A stretch of DNA of 64,000 bases from Massilia sp. 9I (GCF_902506415.1 NZ_LR733275.1:1775795-1839794), one strand, 5' to 3'; numbered from the stretch's first letter, positions 19,801 to 29,206 are shown. The notes: generated by a model not told the origin, from the letters alone. Program-made: numbers and translations.

Positions 19801-21453
19801 ATGAACCCGTTCGAGACCCATGAAGTGCTGAACCAGGCCGCCCCGTTTGCGGACGTCAACCTGTTCCGATGCGACCCGGCCCTGCGCGAAGCGCTCGAGC
19901 GCGAGGGCGCCGGCTGGGCGGCTGCGCAGCTGGACGCGCTCGGCGCCGAACTCGGGCGGGCCGAAATCCTCGACCTGGCGCGCGTGGCGAACGCCCACGG
20001 CCCGCGCCTGGTGAGCTACGACCGCGCCGGCAACCGGGTCGACGAGGTCGAATTCCATCCCGCCTGGCACCAGATGATGTCGCTGCTGGTGGGGCATGGC
20101 GCTCACGCCGCGCCCTGGCGCGAACCGCGTCCCGGCGCCCAGGTGGCGCGCGCCGCCCAGTACCTGCTGTTCGGGCAGGTGGAAAACGGCGCGCAGTGCC
20201 CGGTGACGATGACCTTCGCCTCGGTGCCGGCGCTGCGGCGCGCGCCCGAACTCGCGGCGCAGTGGCTGCCCAAGATCCTCTCGAACGAGTACGACCCGCG
20301 CTCGCTGCCGGTGGCGCAGAAGCGCGGCGCCCTGGTCGGTATGGGCATGACGGAAAAGCAGGGCGGCAGCGACGTGCGCGCCAACACCACGCGCGCCGAG
20401 CCGATGCTGGGAGCAGACGGTGCCTGGCGCATCGTCGGCCACAAGTGGTTCTTCTCGGTGCCGCAGGCCGACGCCCACCTGATCCTGGCGCAAACGGACG
20501 AAGGCGGCAGCGCGGGCCTGAGCTGCTTCCTGGTGCCGCGTTTTCTGCCCGACGGCAGCCGCAACGCGATCCGCGTGCAGCGCCTGAAGGACAAACTGGG
20601 CAACCGCTCGAACGCCTCGTCCGAGGTCGAATTCCACGGCGCCCAGGGCTGGATGATCGGCGCGCCTGGGCGGGGCATCCCGACCATCCTCGAGATGGGC
20701 GGCTACACCCGGCTCGACTGCGTGCTGGGCAGCGCCGCCATCATGCGCGCCGCGCTGTGCCACGCGCTGCACCACGCGCGCGGGCGCAGCGCCTTCGGGC
20801 GCATGCTGAGCGAGCAGCCCTTGATGCAGAACGTGCTGGCCGATCTCGCGCTCGAATCCGAGGCCGCCACCGCCTTCGCCCTGCGCCTGGCGCGCTGCTT
20901 CGATGAAGGGGACGACCCGGCGCAGGCGCTGCTGGGCCGCATCCTGACCCCGGCCGGCAAGTACTGGATCTGCAAGCGCGGCCCGGCCTTCGGGGCCGAG
21001 GCGATGGAAGTCATGGGCGGCAACGGCTATGTGGAGGACGGTCCGCTGGCGCGCCTGTACCGAGAATTCCCCGTGAATTCGATCTGGGAAGGCTCCGGCA
21101 ACGTCATGTGCCTGGACGTGCTGCGCGCGCTCGGCAAGTCGCTCCCCGAGGCGCGGGCGGCGCTGGGCGCCGAGTTCGAACCGGCGCTTGCGCTGGATGC
21201 GCGCTTTGCGGCCTACGCCGGCCAGCTGCTGGAAGACTTGCCGGCGGCCGCGCAGGACGAGGGCGGTGCGCGGCGCCTGGCCGAGCGCCTGGTGCTGGCG
21301 GTGCAGGCCGCGCTGCTGCTGCGCCATGCGCCGGCCTACGTGTCGGACGCTTTCGTGGCGTCGCGCATCGCGCGCGAACCGGGCGGCGCTTTCGGGCGCC
21401 TGCCAGCTGCGAGCGACTGCGCAGCGATCCTGGAACGCGCCCTGCAGGGGTAA
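19801..21453 (+). CDS. aidB: AidB-like acyl-CoA dehydrogenase family protein
   Basis: The 550-residue protein aligns by eye along its whole length with E. coli AidB, including FETHEVLNQ at the start, GMTEKQGGSDVRANTTRAE, HKWFFSVPQADAHL, RLKDKLGNRSNAS and NSIWEGSGNVMCLDVLR. AidB is a flavoprotein of the acyl-CoA dehydrogenase family, induced with the Ada adaptive response, that binds DNA and is thought to limit alkylation damage; its enzyme substrate is debated. ATG 19801 follows GAGA with suitable spacing and begins MNPFETHEV; ATG 19795 (two residues earlier) is an alternative. No ada or alkB gene is nearby. Confidence 0.92.
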   Translation: MNPFETHEVLNQAAPFADVNLFRCDPALREALEREGAGWAAAQLDALGAELGRAEILDLARVANAHGPRLVSYDRAGNRVDEVEFHPAWHQMMSLLVGHGAHAAPWREPRPGAQVARAAQYLLFGQVENGAQCPVTMTFASVPALRRAPELAAQWLPKILSNEYDPRSLPVAQKRGALVGMGMTEKQGGSDVRANTTRAEPMLGADGAWRIVGHKWFFSVPQADAHLILAQTDEGGSAGLSCFLVPRFLPDGSRNAIRVQRLKDKLGNRSNASSEVEFHGAQGWMIGAPGRGIPTILEMGGYTRLDCVLGSAAIMRAALCHALHHARGRSAFGRMLSEQPLMQNVLADLALESEAATAFALRLARCFDEGDDPAQALLGRILTPAGKYWICKRGPAFGAEAMEVMGGNGYVEDGPLARLYREFPVNSIWEGSGNVMCLDVLRALGKSLPEARAALGAEFEPALALDARFAAYAGQLLEDLPAAAQDEGGARRLAERLVLAVQAALLLRHAPAYVSDAFVASRIAREPGGAFGRLPAASDCAAILERALQG

Positions 21454-21567
21454 AAATCGCACCTGCGTGCGATTTCTTGTCGAAATGTGCAGAAAAAAAG
21501 GACAAATGGGCGCGCGGCTGGGATAATGCCGGTCTACGCTTCACACCAGACTCGTTCGATACCGACC

Positions 21568-22218
21568 ATGAAACAAGATCCGCGCTTTCCCAACCTCTTC
21601 ATCCTGAACCACCCGCTCATCCAGCACAAGCTGTCGCACATGCGCGAGCACGACACCTCGACGCGCACCTTCCGCGAGCTGCTGCGGGAAATCACGCTCT
21701 TGATGGGGTACGAGATCACGCGCGACCTGCCGCTGACCACCCGCACCGTCCAGACGCCCCTGATGACCATCGAAGCCCCGGTCATCGCCGGCAAGAAGCT
21801 GGCGATCGTGCCGATCCTGCGCGCCGGCATCGGCATGAGCGACGGCCTGCTGGAACTGGTGCCGTCGGCACGCGTCGGCCACATCGGCGTGTTCCGCGAT
21901 CCGGACACCCACGAGCCGGTGGAGTACCTGGTGCGCCTGCCGGACACCAACGAACGCACCTTCATCCTGTGCGATCCGATGGTCGCCACCGGCAATTCGG
22001 CGGTGCACGCCGTCGACGTGCTCAAGAAGCGCGGCGTGCCGAGCGACCAGATCCTGTTCCTGGCCCTGGTGGCGGCGCCGGAAGGCATCGAGGTGTTCCA
22101 GAAGTCGCACCCGGACGTGAAGGTCTACGTCGCGTCGCTCGACTCGCACCTGAACGACGACGCCTACATCGTGCCGGGCCTGGGCGATGCGGGCGACCGC
22201 ATCTTCGGCACCAAGTAA
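21568..22218 (+). CDS. upp: Uracil phosphoribosyltransferase
   Basis: The 216-residue enzyme converts uracil and PRPP to UMP for pyrimidine salvage. The PRPP-binding loop is [11 protein letters not shown], and [35 protein letters not shown] and the C-terminal FGTK are diagnostic of Upp. Length fits the family (about 208-216). ATG 21568 ([21 protein letters not shown], here cut to [11 protein letters not shown]) begins where homologues begin. The gene for a small Hpt protein follows after 22 bases, so the two may be cotranscribed. Confidence 0.96.
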   Translation: MKQDPRFPNLFILNHPLIQHKLSHMREHDTSTRTFRELLREITLLMGYEITRDLPLTTRTVQTPLMTIEAPVIAGKKLAIVPILRAGIGMSDGLLELVPSARVGHIGVFRDPDTHEPVEYLVRLPDTNERTFILCDPMVATGNSAVHAVDVLKKRGVPSDQILFLALVAAPEGIEVFQKSHPDVKVYVASLDSHLNDDAYIVPGLGDAGDRIFGTK

Positions 22219-22240
22219 GCCGACAAGGGGAGGGGAAACC

Positions 22241-22588
22241 ATGCACGGGGCGGACCAGCAGTTCTTCTCGCGCCTGGCTTCGGCGAGCGCCAGCTTCGAC
22301 CGCGGCCTGCCGGCGACCCTTGAGCGCCTGGCGACGCTGGGCACCCAGCTCGATCCCCTGGTGCCCACCGCCACCGCGGAAGAATTGCAGGCGATGCTGC
22401 ACACGATGGCCGGCTCCGCCGTCACCTTCGGTTACCGCGGCCTCGGCCAGCATGCCCGTGCGCTCGAACAGCGCCTGCGCGTGCTGACCACCTTCGAATC
22501 CGTGGCCGCCACCGACTGGGCGGCCTGGGTCGCGGAACTGCTTCAGTTCGTGGAAGCGGCGCGGCGCGATCCGCGCGGCCTGGCTTGA
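22241..22588 (+). CDS. Hpt-domain phosphotransfer protein
   Basis: A 115-residue protein that is one histidine-phosphotransfer domain: a four-helix bundle with the phospho-acceptor His54 in MLHTMAGSAVTFG, the variant of the usual HxLKGSA motif, followed by LGQHARALEQRL. It should relay phosphate between a hybrid histidine kinase and a response regulator. A strong purine-rich ribosome site (AAGGGGAGGGGAAACC) precedes ATG 22241. No kinase is adjacent, but two hybrid kinases with receiver domains lie about 10-15 kb away in this window and could be partners; this is inference only. Confidence 0.82.
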   Translation: MHGADQQFFSRLASASASFDRGLPATLERLATLGTQLDPLVPTATAEELQAMLHTMAGSAVTFGYRGLGQHARALEQRLRVLTTFESVAATDWAAWVAELLQFVEAARRDPRGLA

Positions 22589-22944
22589 AACTGGTAGACG
22601 CGGCCGCTTAACCCGCATTTGCCGCGGAGATAATGATCATCCGCAATAAGTCACTGCTGAATCGTTTGATCCCGCGCAAATTTCCGCCCACTCGTTAGCC
22701 TATATTTTGTCCTGTGCCGATTCAAAAACGCCGCCATAAAAGTTGAACACAGGAATTTTTATGGGAAATGTTGCGGACACGGGCATTTTTATTTTGCGAA
22801 GTACGTGTTCCACCGTTTTTATTCGGTATAATGTGGGATCGTTGGGTTGTAGGTAGTAGTGCAGTCTGTCTGTCATTCCTTTCTTGCTTCTTCAAACGAT
22901 CTTAAACGGGCGTAAGCCCAACTTAACTGAAATAGGAAATTGTA
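22589..22944 (+). promoter_or_regulatory. Upstream region and leader of the cold-shock gene
   Basis: The gap of 356 bases holds a consensus -10 box TATAAT at 22827-22832, without a good -35. Transcription starting near 22839 would give a leader of about 105 bases, as is usual for cold-shock mRNAs. The leader contains a short hairpin GGGC-GTAA-GCCC (22908-22919) with a GNRA loop and a ribosome site AGGAAA before the start. GTTGGG (22841-22846) is complementary to CCCAAC (22917-22922), so an alternative pairing could open that hairpin. The part before 22790 is AT-rich with no other feature I can name. Confidence 0.6.
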
Positions 22945-23148
22945 ATGGCAACTGGCATCGTTAAATGGTTCAATGACTCGAAGGGTTTCGGCTTCATCAC
23001 CCCTGATGAAGGCGGCGAAGATCTGTTCGCTCACTTCTCGGCTATCCAGACCAACGGCTTCAAATCGCTGCAAGAGAATCAGCGCGTTTCGTTCGACGTG
23101 ACCACTGGCCCGAAGGGCAAGCAGGCCGCGAACATCCAGCCGATCTAA
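22945..23148 (+). CDS. Cold-shock protein (CspA family)
   Basis: The 67-residue product is a single cold-shock domain. RNP1 is KGFGFI in [20 protein letters not shown] and RNP2 is the DLFAHF end of the same stretch; the start [18 protein letters not shown] is the family standard. It binds single-stranded RNA or DNA and keeps mRNA unfolded. Length is exactly that of the family. The gene has its own -10 box and a leader of roughly 105 bases and is closed by a strong terminator. Codon choice is less GC-biased than in neighbours, consistent with high expression. Confidence 0.96.
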   Translation: MATGIVKWFNDSKGFGFITPDEGGEDLFAHFSAIQTNGFKSLQENQRVSFDVTTGPKGKQAANIQPI

Positions 23149-23166
23149 TCGCTCTCCAGCGATAGC

Positions 23167-23197
23167 AAAAATCCCCGGATCGCCGGGGATTTTTTTT
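23167..23197 (+). terminator. Rho-independent terminator of the cold-shock gene
   Basis: A perfect 8-bp stem ATCCCCGG/CCGGGGAT with loop ATCG (23171-23190) is followed by a run of T to 23197 and preceded by a run of A, so it can work in both directions. It lies 18 bases after the stop codon and also closes the convergent LysR gene. Confidence 0.92.
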
Positions 23198-23216
23198 GCC
23201 CATTCGTTTTACGTCC

Positions 23217-24119
23217 TCAAATCCGCCAATATTCCGGCTGCGCATAGCTTCGGCGCAGAAAATCGACAAAGGCGCGGATGCGTAAGGGCAAGTGCTGGCG
23301 TTGCGCGAAGACGGCGTAAATGTCGTTTCCCGGCGCCGCGAATTCATCCAGCACCGTGCACAATTCTCCGGCCGCGATCTGGGCGCCGACTTCCCACATC
23401 GAGCGCCAGGCCAGGCCCTTGCCGGCCAGCGCCCAGGCGTGCAGCACGGCGCCGTCATTGCACTCCATGTTACCGCCCACCTTCAAGGTCACCGGCTTGC
23501 CCTTGTCGAGAAAGGTCCAGCCGCGCTGGCTGCCTTCGCTGCTGATCGCCAGGCAGTTGTGTTTCGCCAGGTCGGCCAGCACGCGCGGCCTGCCGTGGCG
23601 CTTGAGGTAGGCGGGCGTGCCCACCACCACGCGGTGGTTATCGGCCAGCTTGGTGCCGACCAGGTTCGAATCGTTCAGGCTGGCGATGCGGATCGCCACA
23701 TCGACGCCTTCGGCGACGACGTCGACCAGGCGGTCGGTGAGGTTCAGGTTGACCGTCACGTCGCGGTGCTCGGCCAAAAAAGAGGGCAGCAGGGTTGCCA
23801 CGTGCTGGCGTCCGAATCCGGCCGGGGCCGACACGAACAGATGGCCGCTGGCATGCGCGCTGCGCTCGGCGGCGGCGGCCTCGGCCTCCTCGAGTTCGCT
23901 CAGGATGCGCTGGCAGTTTTCCAAAAAGGCGGCGCCTTCGTCGGTGAGCGCCAGGCGGCGCGTGGTGCGCTGAAGCAGCTTGACGCCGAGCCGCGCCTCC
24001 AGCGCATCGAGGCGCCGGCCGATCATCGCTGGGGCAATGCCTTCGGCCCGCGCCGCCGCCGACAGGCTGCCGCGCGCCACCACTTCCACGAAGGTGGAAA
24101 TCTGCCTGAATTTGTCCAT
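23217..24119 (-). CDS. LysR-type transcriptional regulator
   Basis: The 300-residue protein has the LysR winged helix-turn-helix at residues 1-60 (VARGSLSAAARAEGIAPAMI, then RRLDALEARLGVKLLQRTTR) and a periplasmic-binding-protein-like effector domain from about 90 to 295. The sequence resembles the CrgA-like subgroup. It is transcribed away from aceB, with 150 bases between the two starts. LysR regulators usually control the divergent gene, so control of malate synthase or of the glyoxylate shunt is a reasonable inference. The effector is unknown. ATG 24119 begins MDKFRQISTFVEV, the usual family start. Confidence 0.92.
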   Translation of the reverse strand: MDKFRQISTFVEVVARGSLSAAARAEGIAPAMIGRRLDALEARLGVKLLQRTTRRLALTDEGAAFLENCQRILSELEEAEAAAAERSAHASGHLFVSAPAGFGRQHVATLLPSFLAEHRDVTVNLNLTDRLVDVVAEGVDVAIRIASLNDSNLVGTKLADNHRVVVGTPAYLKRHGRPRVLADLAKHNCLAISSEGSQRGWTFLDKGKPVTLKVGGNMECNDGAVLHAWALAGKGLAWRSMWEVGAQIAAGELCTVLDEFAAPGNDIYAVFAQRQHLPLRIRAFVDFLRRSYAQPEYWRI

Positions 24120-24269
24120 TCGGTCCCTCGGATTTGATACAAAAACGCACAGATGTAGTGCGTAAATGTATCGTTTAGCTATCTTGAAGTGAATATACTT
24201 GATGCTATGACAAACGCCAAGGCGCCATGCGCCGGGCGCGCACCGGTTTCCCACTTACAGGAGTACGCA

Positions 24270-25859
24270 ATGACCATCGCCACCCCCGCCGGCATGCAGA
24301 TCACGGCCACCATCCAGCCCGCTTACGAACAGATCCTCACCCCTGAGGCGCTCGAGCTCGTCGCGAAGCTGTCGCGCGCCTTCGAGCCGCGCCGCCAGGA
24401 GTTATTGGCGGCCCGCGCCGAGCGTGCGCGCCGCCTCGACGCCGGCGAGCGTCCCGACTTCCTGCCTGAGACCGCCCACATCCGCGACGGCGACTGGAAG
24501 ATCGCGCCGATCCCCCAGGCCCTGGAATGCCGCCGGGTCGAAATCACCGGTCCGGTCGAGCGCAAGATGGTCATCAACGCGCTGAACTCGGGCGCGGACA
24601 GCTACATGACCGACTTCGAGGATTCGAACACCCCGAACTGGGACAACCAGATCACCGGCCAGATCAACATGCGCGACGCCGTGCGCCGCACCATTTCGCT
24701 GGAGCAGAACGGCAAGACCTATCAGCTGAACGACAAGGTCGCGACCCTGGTCGTGCGTCCGCGCGGCTGGCACCTCGACGAGAAGCATGTACTGGTGGAC
24801 GGCAAGCGCGTCTCCGGCGGCATCTTCGATTTCGCCCTGTTCATGTTCCACAACGCCAAGGAGCAGCTGGCGCGCGGCGCCGGTCCCTACTTCTACCTGC
24901 CGAAGATGGAATCGCACCTGGAAGCGCGCCTGTGGAACGACATCTTCATCATGACCCAGGAAGCGCTCGGCCTGCCGCGCGGCACCATCAAGGCGACCGT
25001 GCTGATCGAAACCATCCTGGCGGCCTTCGAGATGGACGAGATCCTGTACGAACTGCGCGAGCACAGCGCCGGCCTGAACGCCGGCCGCTGGGACTACATC
25101 TTCTCGTGCATCAAGAAGTTCAAGCTGGACAAGGATTTCTGCCTGGCCGACCGCGCCAAGGTCACCATGACCGCGCCCTTCATGCGCGCCTATGCGCTGC
25201 TGCTGCTCAAAACCTGCCACAAGCGCGGCGCACCGGCGATCGGCGGCATGTCGGCGCTGATCCCGATCAAGAACGACCCGGCCAAGAACGACGTCGCGAT
25301 GGGCGGCGTGCGCAACGACAAGGCGCGCGATGCGACCGATGGCTACGACGGCGGCTGGGTGGCGCACCCGGGCCTGGTCGAGCTGGCGATGACGGAGTTC
25401 GTGAAGGTGCTGGGCGACAAGCCGAACCAGATCGAGAAGCAGCGTCCCGACATCAAGGTGACGGCTGCGGAACTGCTCGACTTCAAGCCGGAGACCCCGA
25501 TCACCGAGGACGGCCTGCGCTACAACATCAACGTCGGCATCCACTACCTGGGCGCCTGGCTGGCCGGCAATGGCTGTGTGCCGATCCACAACCTGATGGA
25601 AGACGCCGCGACCGCGGAGATCAGCCGCTCGCAGGTGTGGCAGTGGATTCGCACGCCGAAGGGCGTGCTGGAAGATGGCCGCAAGGTGACTGCCGAGATG
25701 GTGCGCGCGATGATCCCGGAAGAACTGGCCAAGGTGAAGGCGGTGGCCGCGAACGGCGACAATCCGAGCTATGCGCGCGCGGCCGAGATCTTCGAGCAGA
25801 TGTCGACCTCGGATACCTTCGCGGAGTTCCTGACCCTGCCGCTGTACGAAGAGATCTGA
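24270..25859 (+). CDS. aceB: Malate synthase A
   Basis: The 529-residue enzyme condenses glyoxylate and acetyl-CoA to malate in the glyoxylate shunt. Family signatures are [20 protein letters not shown] near residue 115, [33 protein letters not shown] (the malate synthase signature region), and [13 protein letters not shown]. Length agrees with E. coli AceB (533). A GGAG ribosome site lies 7 bases before ATG 24270, which was preferred to a GTG far upstream at 24189. Isocitrate lyase is not in this window. The divergent LysR gene is a candidate regulator. Confidence 0.96.
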   Translation: MTIATPAGMQITATIQPAYEQILTPEALELVAKLSRAFEPRRQELLAARAERARRLDAGERPDFLPETAHIRDGDWKIAPIPQALECRRVEITGPVERKMVINALNSGADSYMTDFEDSNTPNWDNQITGQINMRDAVRRTISLEQNGKTYQLNDKVATLVVRPRGWHLDEKHVLVDGKRVSGGIFDFALFMFHNAKEQLARGAGPYFYLPKMESHLEARLWNDIFIMTQEALGLPRGTIKATVLIETILAAFEMDEILYELREHSAGLNAGRWDYIFSCIKKFKLDKDFCLADRAKVTMTAPFMRAYALLLLKTCHKRGAPAIGGMSALIPIKNDPAKNDVAMGGVRNDKARDATDGYDGGWVAHPGLVELAMTEFVKVLGDKPNQIEKQRPDIKVTAAELLDFKPETPITEDGLRYNINVGIHYLGAWLAGNGCVPIHNLMEDAATAEISRSQVWQWIRTPKGVLEDGRKVTAEMVRAMIPEELAKVKAVAANGDNPSYARAAEIFEQMSTSDTFAEFLTLPLYEEI

Positions 25860-25893
25860 TGTGCATCGCGTGGGCGGCAATGCCGCCCACGTT

Positions 25894-26694
25894 TCAAAAC
25901 ACGTTCTTCCACTCGCGCAGCGCCGCGAACGCGTCGACTGGCGATGCGCCGGACTTCAACCGTCCCGCATCCACCAGGCTCTTCACGATCCCGGGCTCCG
26001 TATATCGCAGGAAGGGATTCGTCCCACGCTCCAGGCCGATGGTCGACGGCACCGTCGGCAAGCGCGTCCCGCGCTTGGCCGTCGCGTCGCGCATGCGCAG
26101 CGCCACTCCATGGTTGTCGGGCTCGACCGCCTGCGCAAAACGCAGGTTCGACACTGTGTATTCGTGCGCGCAATACACCAGCGTATCGTCCGGCAGCGCC
26201 GCCAGCTTGGCGAGCGAGTCCGCCATCTGCGCCGGCGTGCCTTCGAACAGGCGGCCGCAGCCGCCGGCGAACAGGGTATCCCCGCAGAACAGCCAGTGCG
26301 CGCCCGGCGTGCGCCGCACGTAGGCGATATGCCCCAGCGTATGGCCCGGCACGTCGAGCACCTCGAGCTCCAGCGCCAGCCCCGGCACAGTGATGCGCTC
26401 GCCTTCACCCAGCGCCTGCGTGATGCCTTCGATTCCGTCATAGCGGGGCCCGAAAACCGGCACCTGGGTGTGCGCCAGCAGGCTTGGTACGCCACCAATG
26501 TGGTCAGCATGGTGATGGGTGAGTAAAATGGCAGTCAGGGTAAGACCGTGCTGGGACAGCGCGTCGCGGATGGGACCGGCATCGCCCGGATCGACCACCG
26601 CCGCATGCTGACCATCATGGATCACCCACAGGTAATTGTCGTTAAAGGCGGGAACGGTCAGGACTGACAGTTCACTGTTCTGTTGGTTCGGCAT
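25894..26694 (-). CDS. gloB: Hydroxyacylglutathione hydrolase (glyoxalase II)
   Basis: The 266-residue metallo-beta-lactamase-fold enzyme hydrolyses S-D-lactoylglutathione to D-lactate and glutathione. The dinuclear metal motif is THHHADH at residues 59-65; further ligands are His in VPGHTLGH and Asp in [13 protein letters not shown]. The C-terminal domain has the glutathione-binding R..NPFLR pattern ([13 protein letters not shown]). Length fits the family (about 255). It is divergent from the yafS-like gene, with essentially overlapping starts, the same arrangement as the gloB-yafS-rnhA-dnaQ region of E. coli. Confidence 0.95.
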   Translation of the reverse strand: MPNQQNSELSVLTVPAFNDNYLWVIHDGQHAAVVDPGDAGPIRDALSQHGLTLTAILLTHHHADHIGGVPSLLAHTQVPVFGPRYDGIEGITQALGEGERITVPGLALELEVLDVPGHTLGHIAYVRRTPGAHWLFCGDTLFAGGCGRLFEGTPAQMADSLAKLAALPDDTLVYCAHEYTVSNLRFAQAVEPDNHGVALRMRDATAKRGTRLPTVPSTIGLERGTNPFLRYTEPGIVKSLVDAGRLKSGASPVDAFAALREWKNVF

Positions 26695-26731
26695 GGTGCG
26701 TGGTCAAATGAATGAAGGCTCAAGGGGTGGC

Positions 26732-27505
26732 ATGGACAGCGCGGCATCGGAAAAATCCATTATAGCGCTCGACCGCTGGCTGCAATCGCCGGCGGGCGCC
26801 TACGTGCGCGCCTTCGAGCAGGCCTGCCTCGACGAGCTGACGGCGGACATCTTCGGCTTCAACGCGCTGCAGATCGGCGTGCCGCAACTCGATGCGCTGG
26901 CGGCCAGCCGCATGCCCAACAAGTGGCAGGCGGCCACCCGCACCTCGACCGACGACGAGCTCGCCTTCGCGGCGAGCGGCAGGCAGATCGCGGTGGCGCT
27001 CGACTTCGCCGAGCTGCCCTTCGCTTCGCACAGCATCGACCTGGTGGTGCTGCCGCACGTGCTCGAGTTCGCGGCCGAGCCGCATCAGGTGCTGCGCGAA
27101 GTCGAGCGCGTGCTGATTCCGGAAGGGCAGGTGATCATCTGCGGCTTCAATCCGGCCAGCCTGTGGGGCATGCGCCAGGGCGTGGGCAAGGTGACGCGCA
27201 ACGGCTATCTGCCGGCTTCCGGCGAGTTCATCTCTATGCCGCGCCTGAAGGACTGGTTAAAATTGCTGAATCTCGGCGTCAGCCGCAGCCACTTCGGCTG
27301 CTACGCGCCGCCGTGCCGGACAGCCCATTGGCTGAGCCGGTTCTCGATGATGGAGTCGGCCGGCCGGCGCTGGTGGCCCTACCTGGGCGCCGTGTACGTG
27401 GTCCACGCCATCAAGCGGGTCAAGGGCATGCACATCATCGGACCTGCATGGAACAAGAAAACGAGCAAACGGCCGGCGGCAGTGCCGGCGGCGAATAGAG
27501 AATGA
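26732..27505 (+). CDS. YafS-like methyltransferase-fold protein
   Basis: The 257-residue protein matches the later half of a class I methyltransferase: [19 protein letters not shown], then [19 protein letters not shown] and NPASLWGMR, closely resembling E. coli YafS as I recall it. The glycine-rich SAM loop (motif I) is missing; the equivalent place reads [11 protein letters not shown]. YafS itself has the same gap, so this appears to be a family trait and not damage. Start ATG 26732 follows AAGGGG; in-frame ATGs at 26708 and 26693 are alternatives. It is followed by rnhA with an ATGA overlap. Substrate unknown; activity uncertain. Confidence 0.82.
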   Translation: MDSAASEKSIIALDRWLQSPAGAYVRAFEQACLDELTADIFGFNALQIGVPQLDALAASRMPNKWQAATRTSTDDELAFAASGRQIAVALDFAELPFASHSIDLVVLPHVLEFAAEPHQVLREVERVLIPEGQVIICGFNPASLWGMRQGVGKVTRNGYLPASGEFISMPRLKDWLKLLNLGVSRSHFGCYAPPCRTAHWLSRFSMMESAGRRWWPYLGAVYVVHAIKRVKGMHIIGPAWNKKTSKRPAAVPAANRE

Positions 27506-27972
27506 GCGATCCAAAAGCAAACAGCAGCAACGCTTCGACGAAAGTCGAAATATTCACCGACGGCGCCTGCAAGGGCAACCCCGGCACCGGCGGCTGGGGC
27601 GCGCTGCTGGTGTCGGGTGGCCACGAAAAGGAAATCTTCGGTGGCGAACCGAACACCACCAACAATCGCATGGAGCTGCGCGCCGTGATCGAAGCGCTGG
27701 GCGTGCTGAACCGGCCTTGCGAGGTCGTGCTGCACACCGACAGCCAGTACGTGCAAAAGGGGATCTCGGAATGGATCCACGGCTGGAAGGCGCGCGGCTG
27801 GAAGACCTCGACCAAGGAGCCGGTCAAGAACGACGACCTGTGGAAGGCGCTCGACCTGGCGCAGCAGCAGCACGCGGTCGAGTGGCGCTGGGTGCGCGGC
27901 CACAACGGCCATCCGGGCAATGAGCGGGCCGACGTGCTGGCCAACCGCGGCGCGGCATCGGTGCGTCGTTAA
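27502..27972 (+). CDS. rnhA: Ribonuclease HI
   Basis: The 156-residue enzyme cuts the RNA strand of RNA-DNA hybrids. The four metal-binding acids are Asp20 ([12 protein letters not shown]), Glu58 (NNRMELRAV), Asp80 (LHTDSQYV) and Asp144 (GNERADVLA), with the catalytic His134 in GHNGHPGN; spacing equals E. coli RNase HI with an extra ten residues at the N-terminus. The basic handle ([17 protein letters not shown]) is present. The ATG overlaps the stop of the yafS-like gene (ATGA). Confidence 0.97.
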   Translation: MSDPKANSSNASTKVEIFTDGACKGNPGTGGWGALLVSGGHEKEIFGGEPNTTNNRMELRAVIEALGVLNRPCEVVLHTDSQYVQKGISEWIHGWKARGWKTSTKEPVKNDDLWKALDLAQQQHAVEWRWVRGHNGHPGNERADVLANRGAASVRR

Positions 27973-27982
27973 TCGTCGACAG

Positions 27983-28007
27983 GGCGGTCCGGCAGCGGAC
28001 CGCCTTT
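27983..28007 (+). terminator. Hairpin after rnhA
   Basis: A perfect 9-bp stem GGCGGTCCG/CGGACCGCC with loop GCAG (27983-28004) is followed by only three T. It could be a weak terminator of the yafS-rnhA transcript. A -10-like TATACT at 28010-28015 directly behind it may start dnaQ separately. Confidence 0.55.
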
Positions 28008-28050
28008 GCTATACTTCGGCTCGCTACAAACTCATCAGTAAGACTACGCC

Positions 28051-28770
28051 ATGCGCCAGATTGTCCTCGATACCGAAACCACCGGCCTGAATCCCCGCAC
28101 GGGCGACCGCATCATCGAGGTCGGCTGCGTCGAGATCTTCAACCGCAAGCTGACCGGGAATAATTTTCACCGCTATATCAACCCGGAACGCGACTCGGAC
28201 GAAGCGGCGCTGGCGGTGCACGGCCTGACCACCGAGTTCCTGAGCGACAAACCGAAGTTCCACGAGATTGTCGAGGAACTGCGCGCATTCGTGCAGGGCG
28301 CCGAAGTCATCATCCACAACGCGCCCTTCGACCTGGGCTTCCTGAACCACGAATTCCAGCGCCTCGGCCTGCCGCCGTTCACCACCCACTGCAGCGGCGT
28401 GATCGACACTCTGGTGCATGCCAAGGAACTCCATCCTGGCAAGCGCAATTCGCTGGACGCGCTGTGCGACCGCTACGAAATCTCCAACGCCCACCGCAAG
28501 CTGCACGGCGCGCTGCTGGACTCGGAACTGCTGGCCGACGTGTACCTGGCGATGACCCGTGGCCAGAACTCGCTGACCATGGACGTGGCGGTGGAAGCGA
28601 GCGCCGGCGGTGAACTGGTCGATGCCGGTCCGCTGGGCGAGATCATCGTGCTGGCTGCAAGCGGCGACGAGCTCGCTGCACATGCGGAAGTGCTGGCCGG
28701 ACTCGACAAGAATGTGAAAGGCAGCTGCGTCTGGCGGAATTATTCGCCGGCAGGGGTGACGGCAGAGTGA
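28051..28770 (+). CDS. dnaQ: DNA polymerase III epsilon subunit (3'-5' proofreading exonuclease)
   Basis: The 239-residue protein is a DEDDh exonuclease: Asp7 and Glu9 in VLDTETTGL (ExoI), Asp94 in HNAPFDLGF (ExoII), and His152 with Asp157 in HGALLDSELLADVY (ExoIII). GQNSLTM at residues 171-177 looks like the beta-clamp-binding motif that follows the nuclease domain in DnaQ, and the tail after it would bind the polymerase subunit. These features, the length and the position behind rnhA identify the replicative epsilon subunit and not a general exonuclease. A second DEDDh protein is encoded at 57186. Confidence 0.95.
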   Translation: MRQIVLDTETTGLNPRTGDRIIEVGCVEIFNRKLTGNNFHRYINPERDSDEAALAVHGLTTEFLSDKPKFHEIVEELRAFVQGAEVIIHNAPFDLGFLNHEFQRLGLPPFTTHCSGVIDTLVHAKELHPGKRNSLDALCDRYEISNAHRKLHGALLDSELLADVYLAMTRGQNSLTMDVAVEASAGGELVDAGPLGEIIVLAASGDELAAHAEVLAGLDKNVKGSCVWRNYSPAGVTAE

Positions 28771-28796
28771 TCCTGTGGCATAATATGCCTCGCTTC

Positions 28797-28871
28797 GGGA
28801 GGTTAGCTCAGGGGTAGAGCACTGCATTCACACTGCAGGGGTCGCAAGTTCGAAACTTGCACTTCCCACCA
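28797..28871 (+). tRNA. tRNA-Val (CAC), copy 1
   Basis: A 75-base tRNA with encoded CCA. The acceptor stem pairs GGGAGGT with ACTTCCC, the anticodon stem CTGCA/TGCAG encloses loop TTCACAC, so the anticodon is CAC (28829-28831) reading GUG valine codons, and the T arm has GTTCGAAAC. A -10-like CATAAT lies about 15 bases upstream. It is identical to the second copy at 29207. Confidence 0.96.
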
Positions 28872-28882
28872 GATTCGAAAAG

Positions 28883-28916
28883 AACGCTGTCCGCGCAAGT
28901 GGGCAGCGTTTTTTTT
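28883..28916 (+). terminator. Terminator after tRNA-Val copy 1
   Basis: Stem AACGCTGTCC/GGGCAGCGTT (one T-G wobble) with an 8-base loop is followed by eight T (28909-28916). It lies 11 bases after the CCA end of the first tRNA and touches the end of the methyltransferase remnant on the other strand. Confidence 0.85.
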
Positions 28917-29114
28917 CATCGCTGCGTCACGGTCCATTGGAGGTCGGGCGTGATGGTCCATGCATACAAGGTCTTGTCGCGTATGCGGACGATCTGCTCG
29001 GGCGGCCACTGTGCGGCCGGCGCCGCAACCCAGGTCGTAGACCACGTCGCTGCGCTTGACCCGGCCCAGCGCCAGCATGCGCCGCTTGGGCAATGGGATC
29101 GCAGCTTCGCTCAT
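28916..29114 (-). pseudogene. Remnant of a class I SAM methyltransferase gene
   Basis: On the minus strand an ATG at 29114 opens a frame whose first 37 residues are methyltransferase-like, with SDVVYDLGCGAGRTVA, a clear SAM motif I. The frame then loses sense and a second frame gives PPEQIVRIRDKTLYAWTI and a stop at 28916-28918, which resembles the C-terminus of the same kind of small methyltransferase. About two thirds of a normal gene (roughly 400-500 bases) is absent, and the frame changes near 28995-29010. This is best explained as an internal deletion. The remnant lies exactly between two identical tRNA-Val genes. Confidence 0.7.
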
Positions 29115-29206
29115 GGGTGTCCCGTTCAATGAAACACTCCAAACCAGCTTGTCATTGCGGTTTCATATTGATGAAACTCAAGGGATAGTGCATAATACGC
29201 GCACTC

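Noticed and set aside
22873..23073. A 66-codon minus-strand frame over the cold-shock gene
   Set aside because: Frames opposite cold-shock genes are common and conserved only because the cold-shock domain is conserved. No ribosome site or promoter is visible for it.
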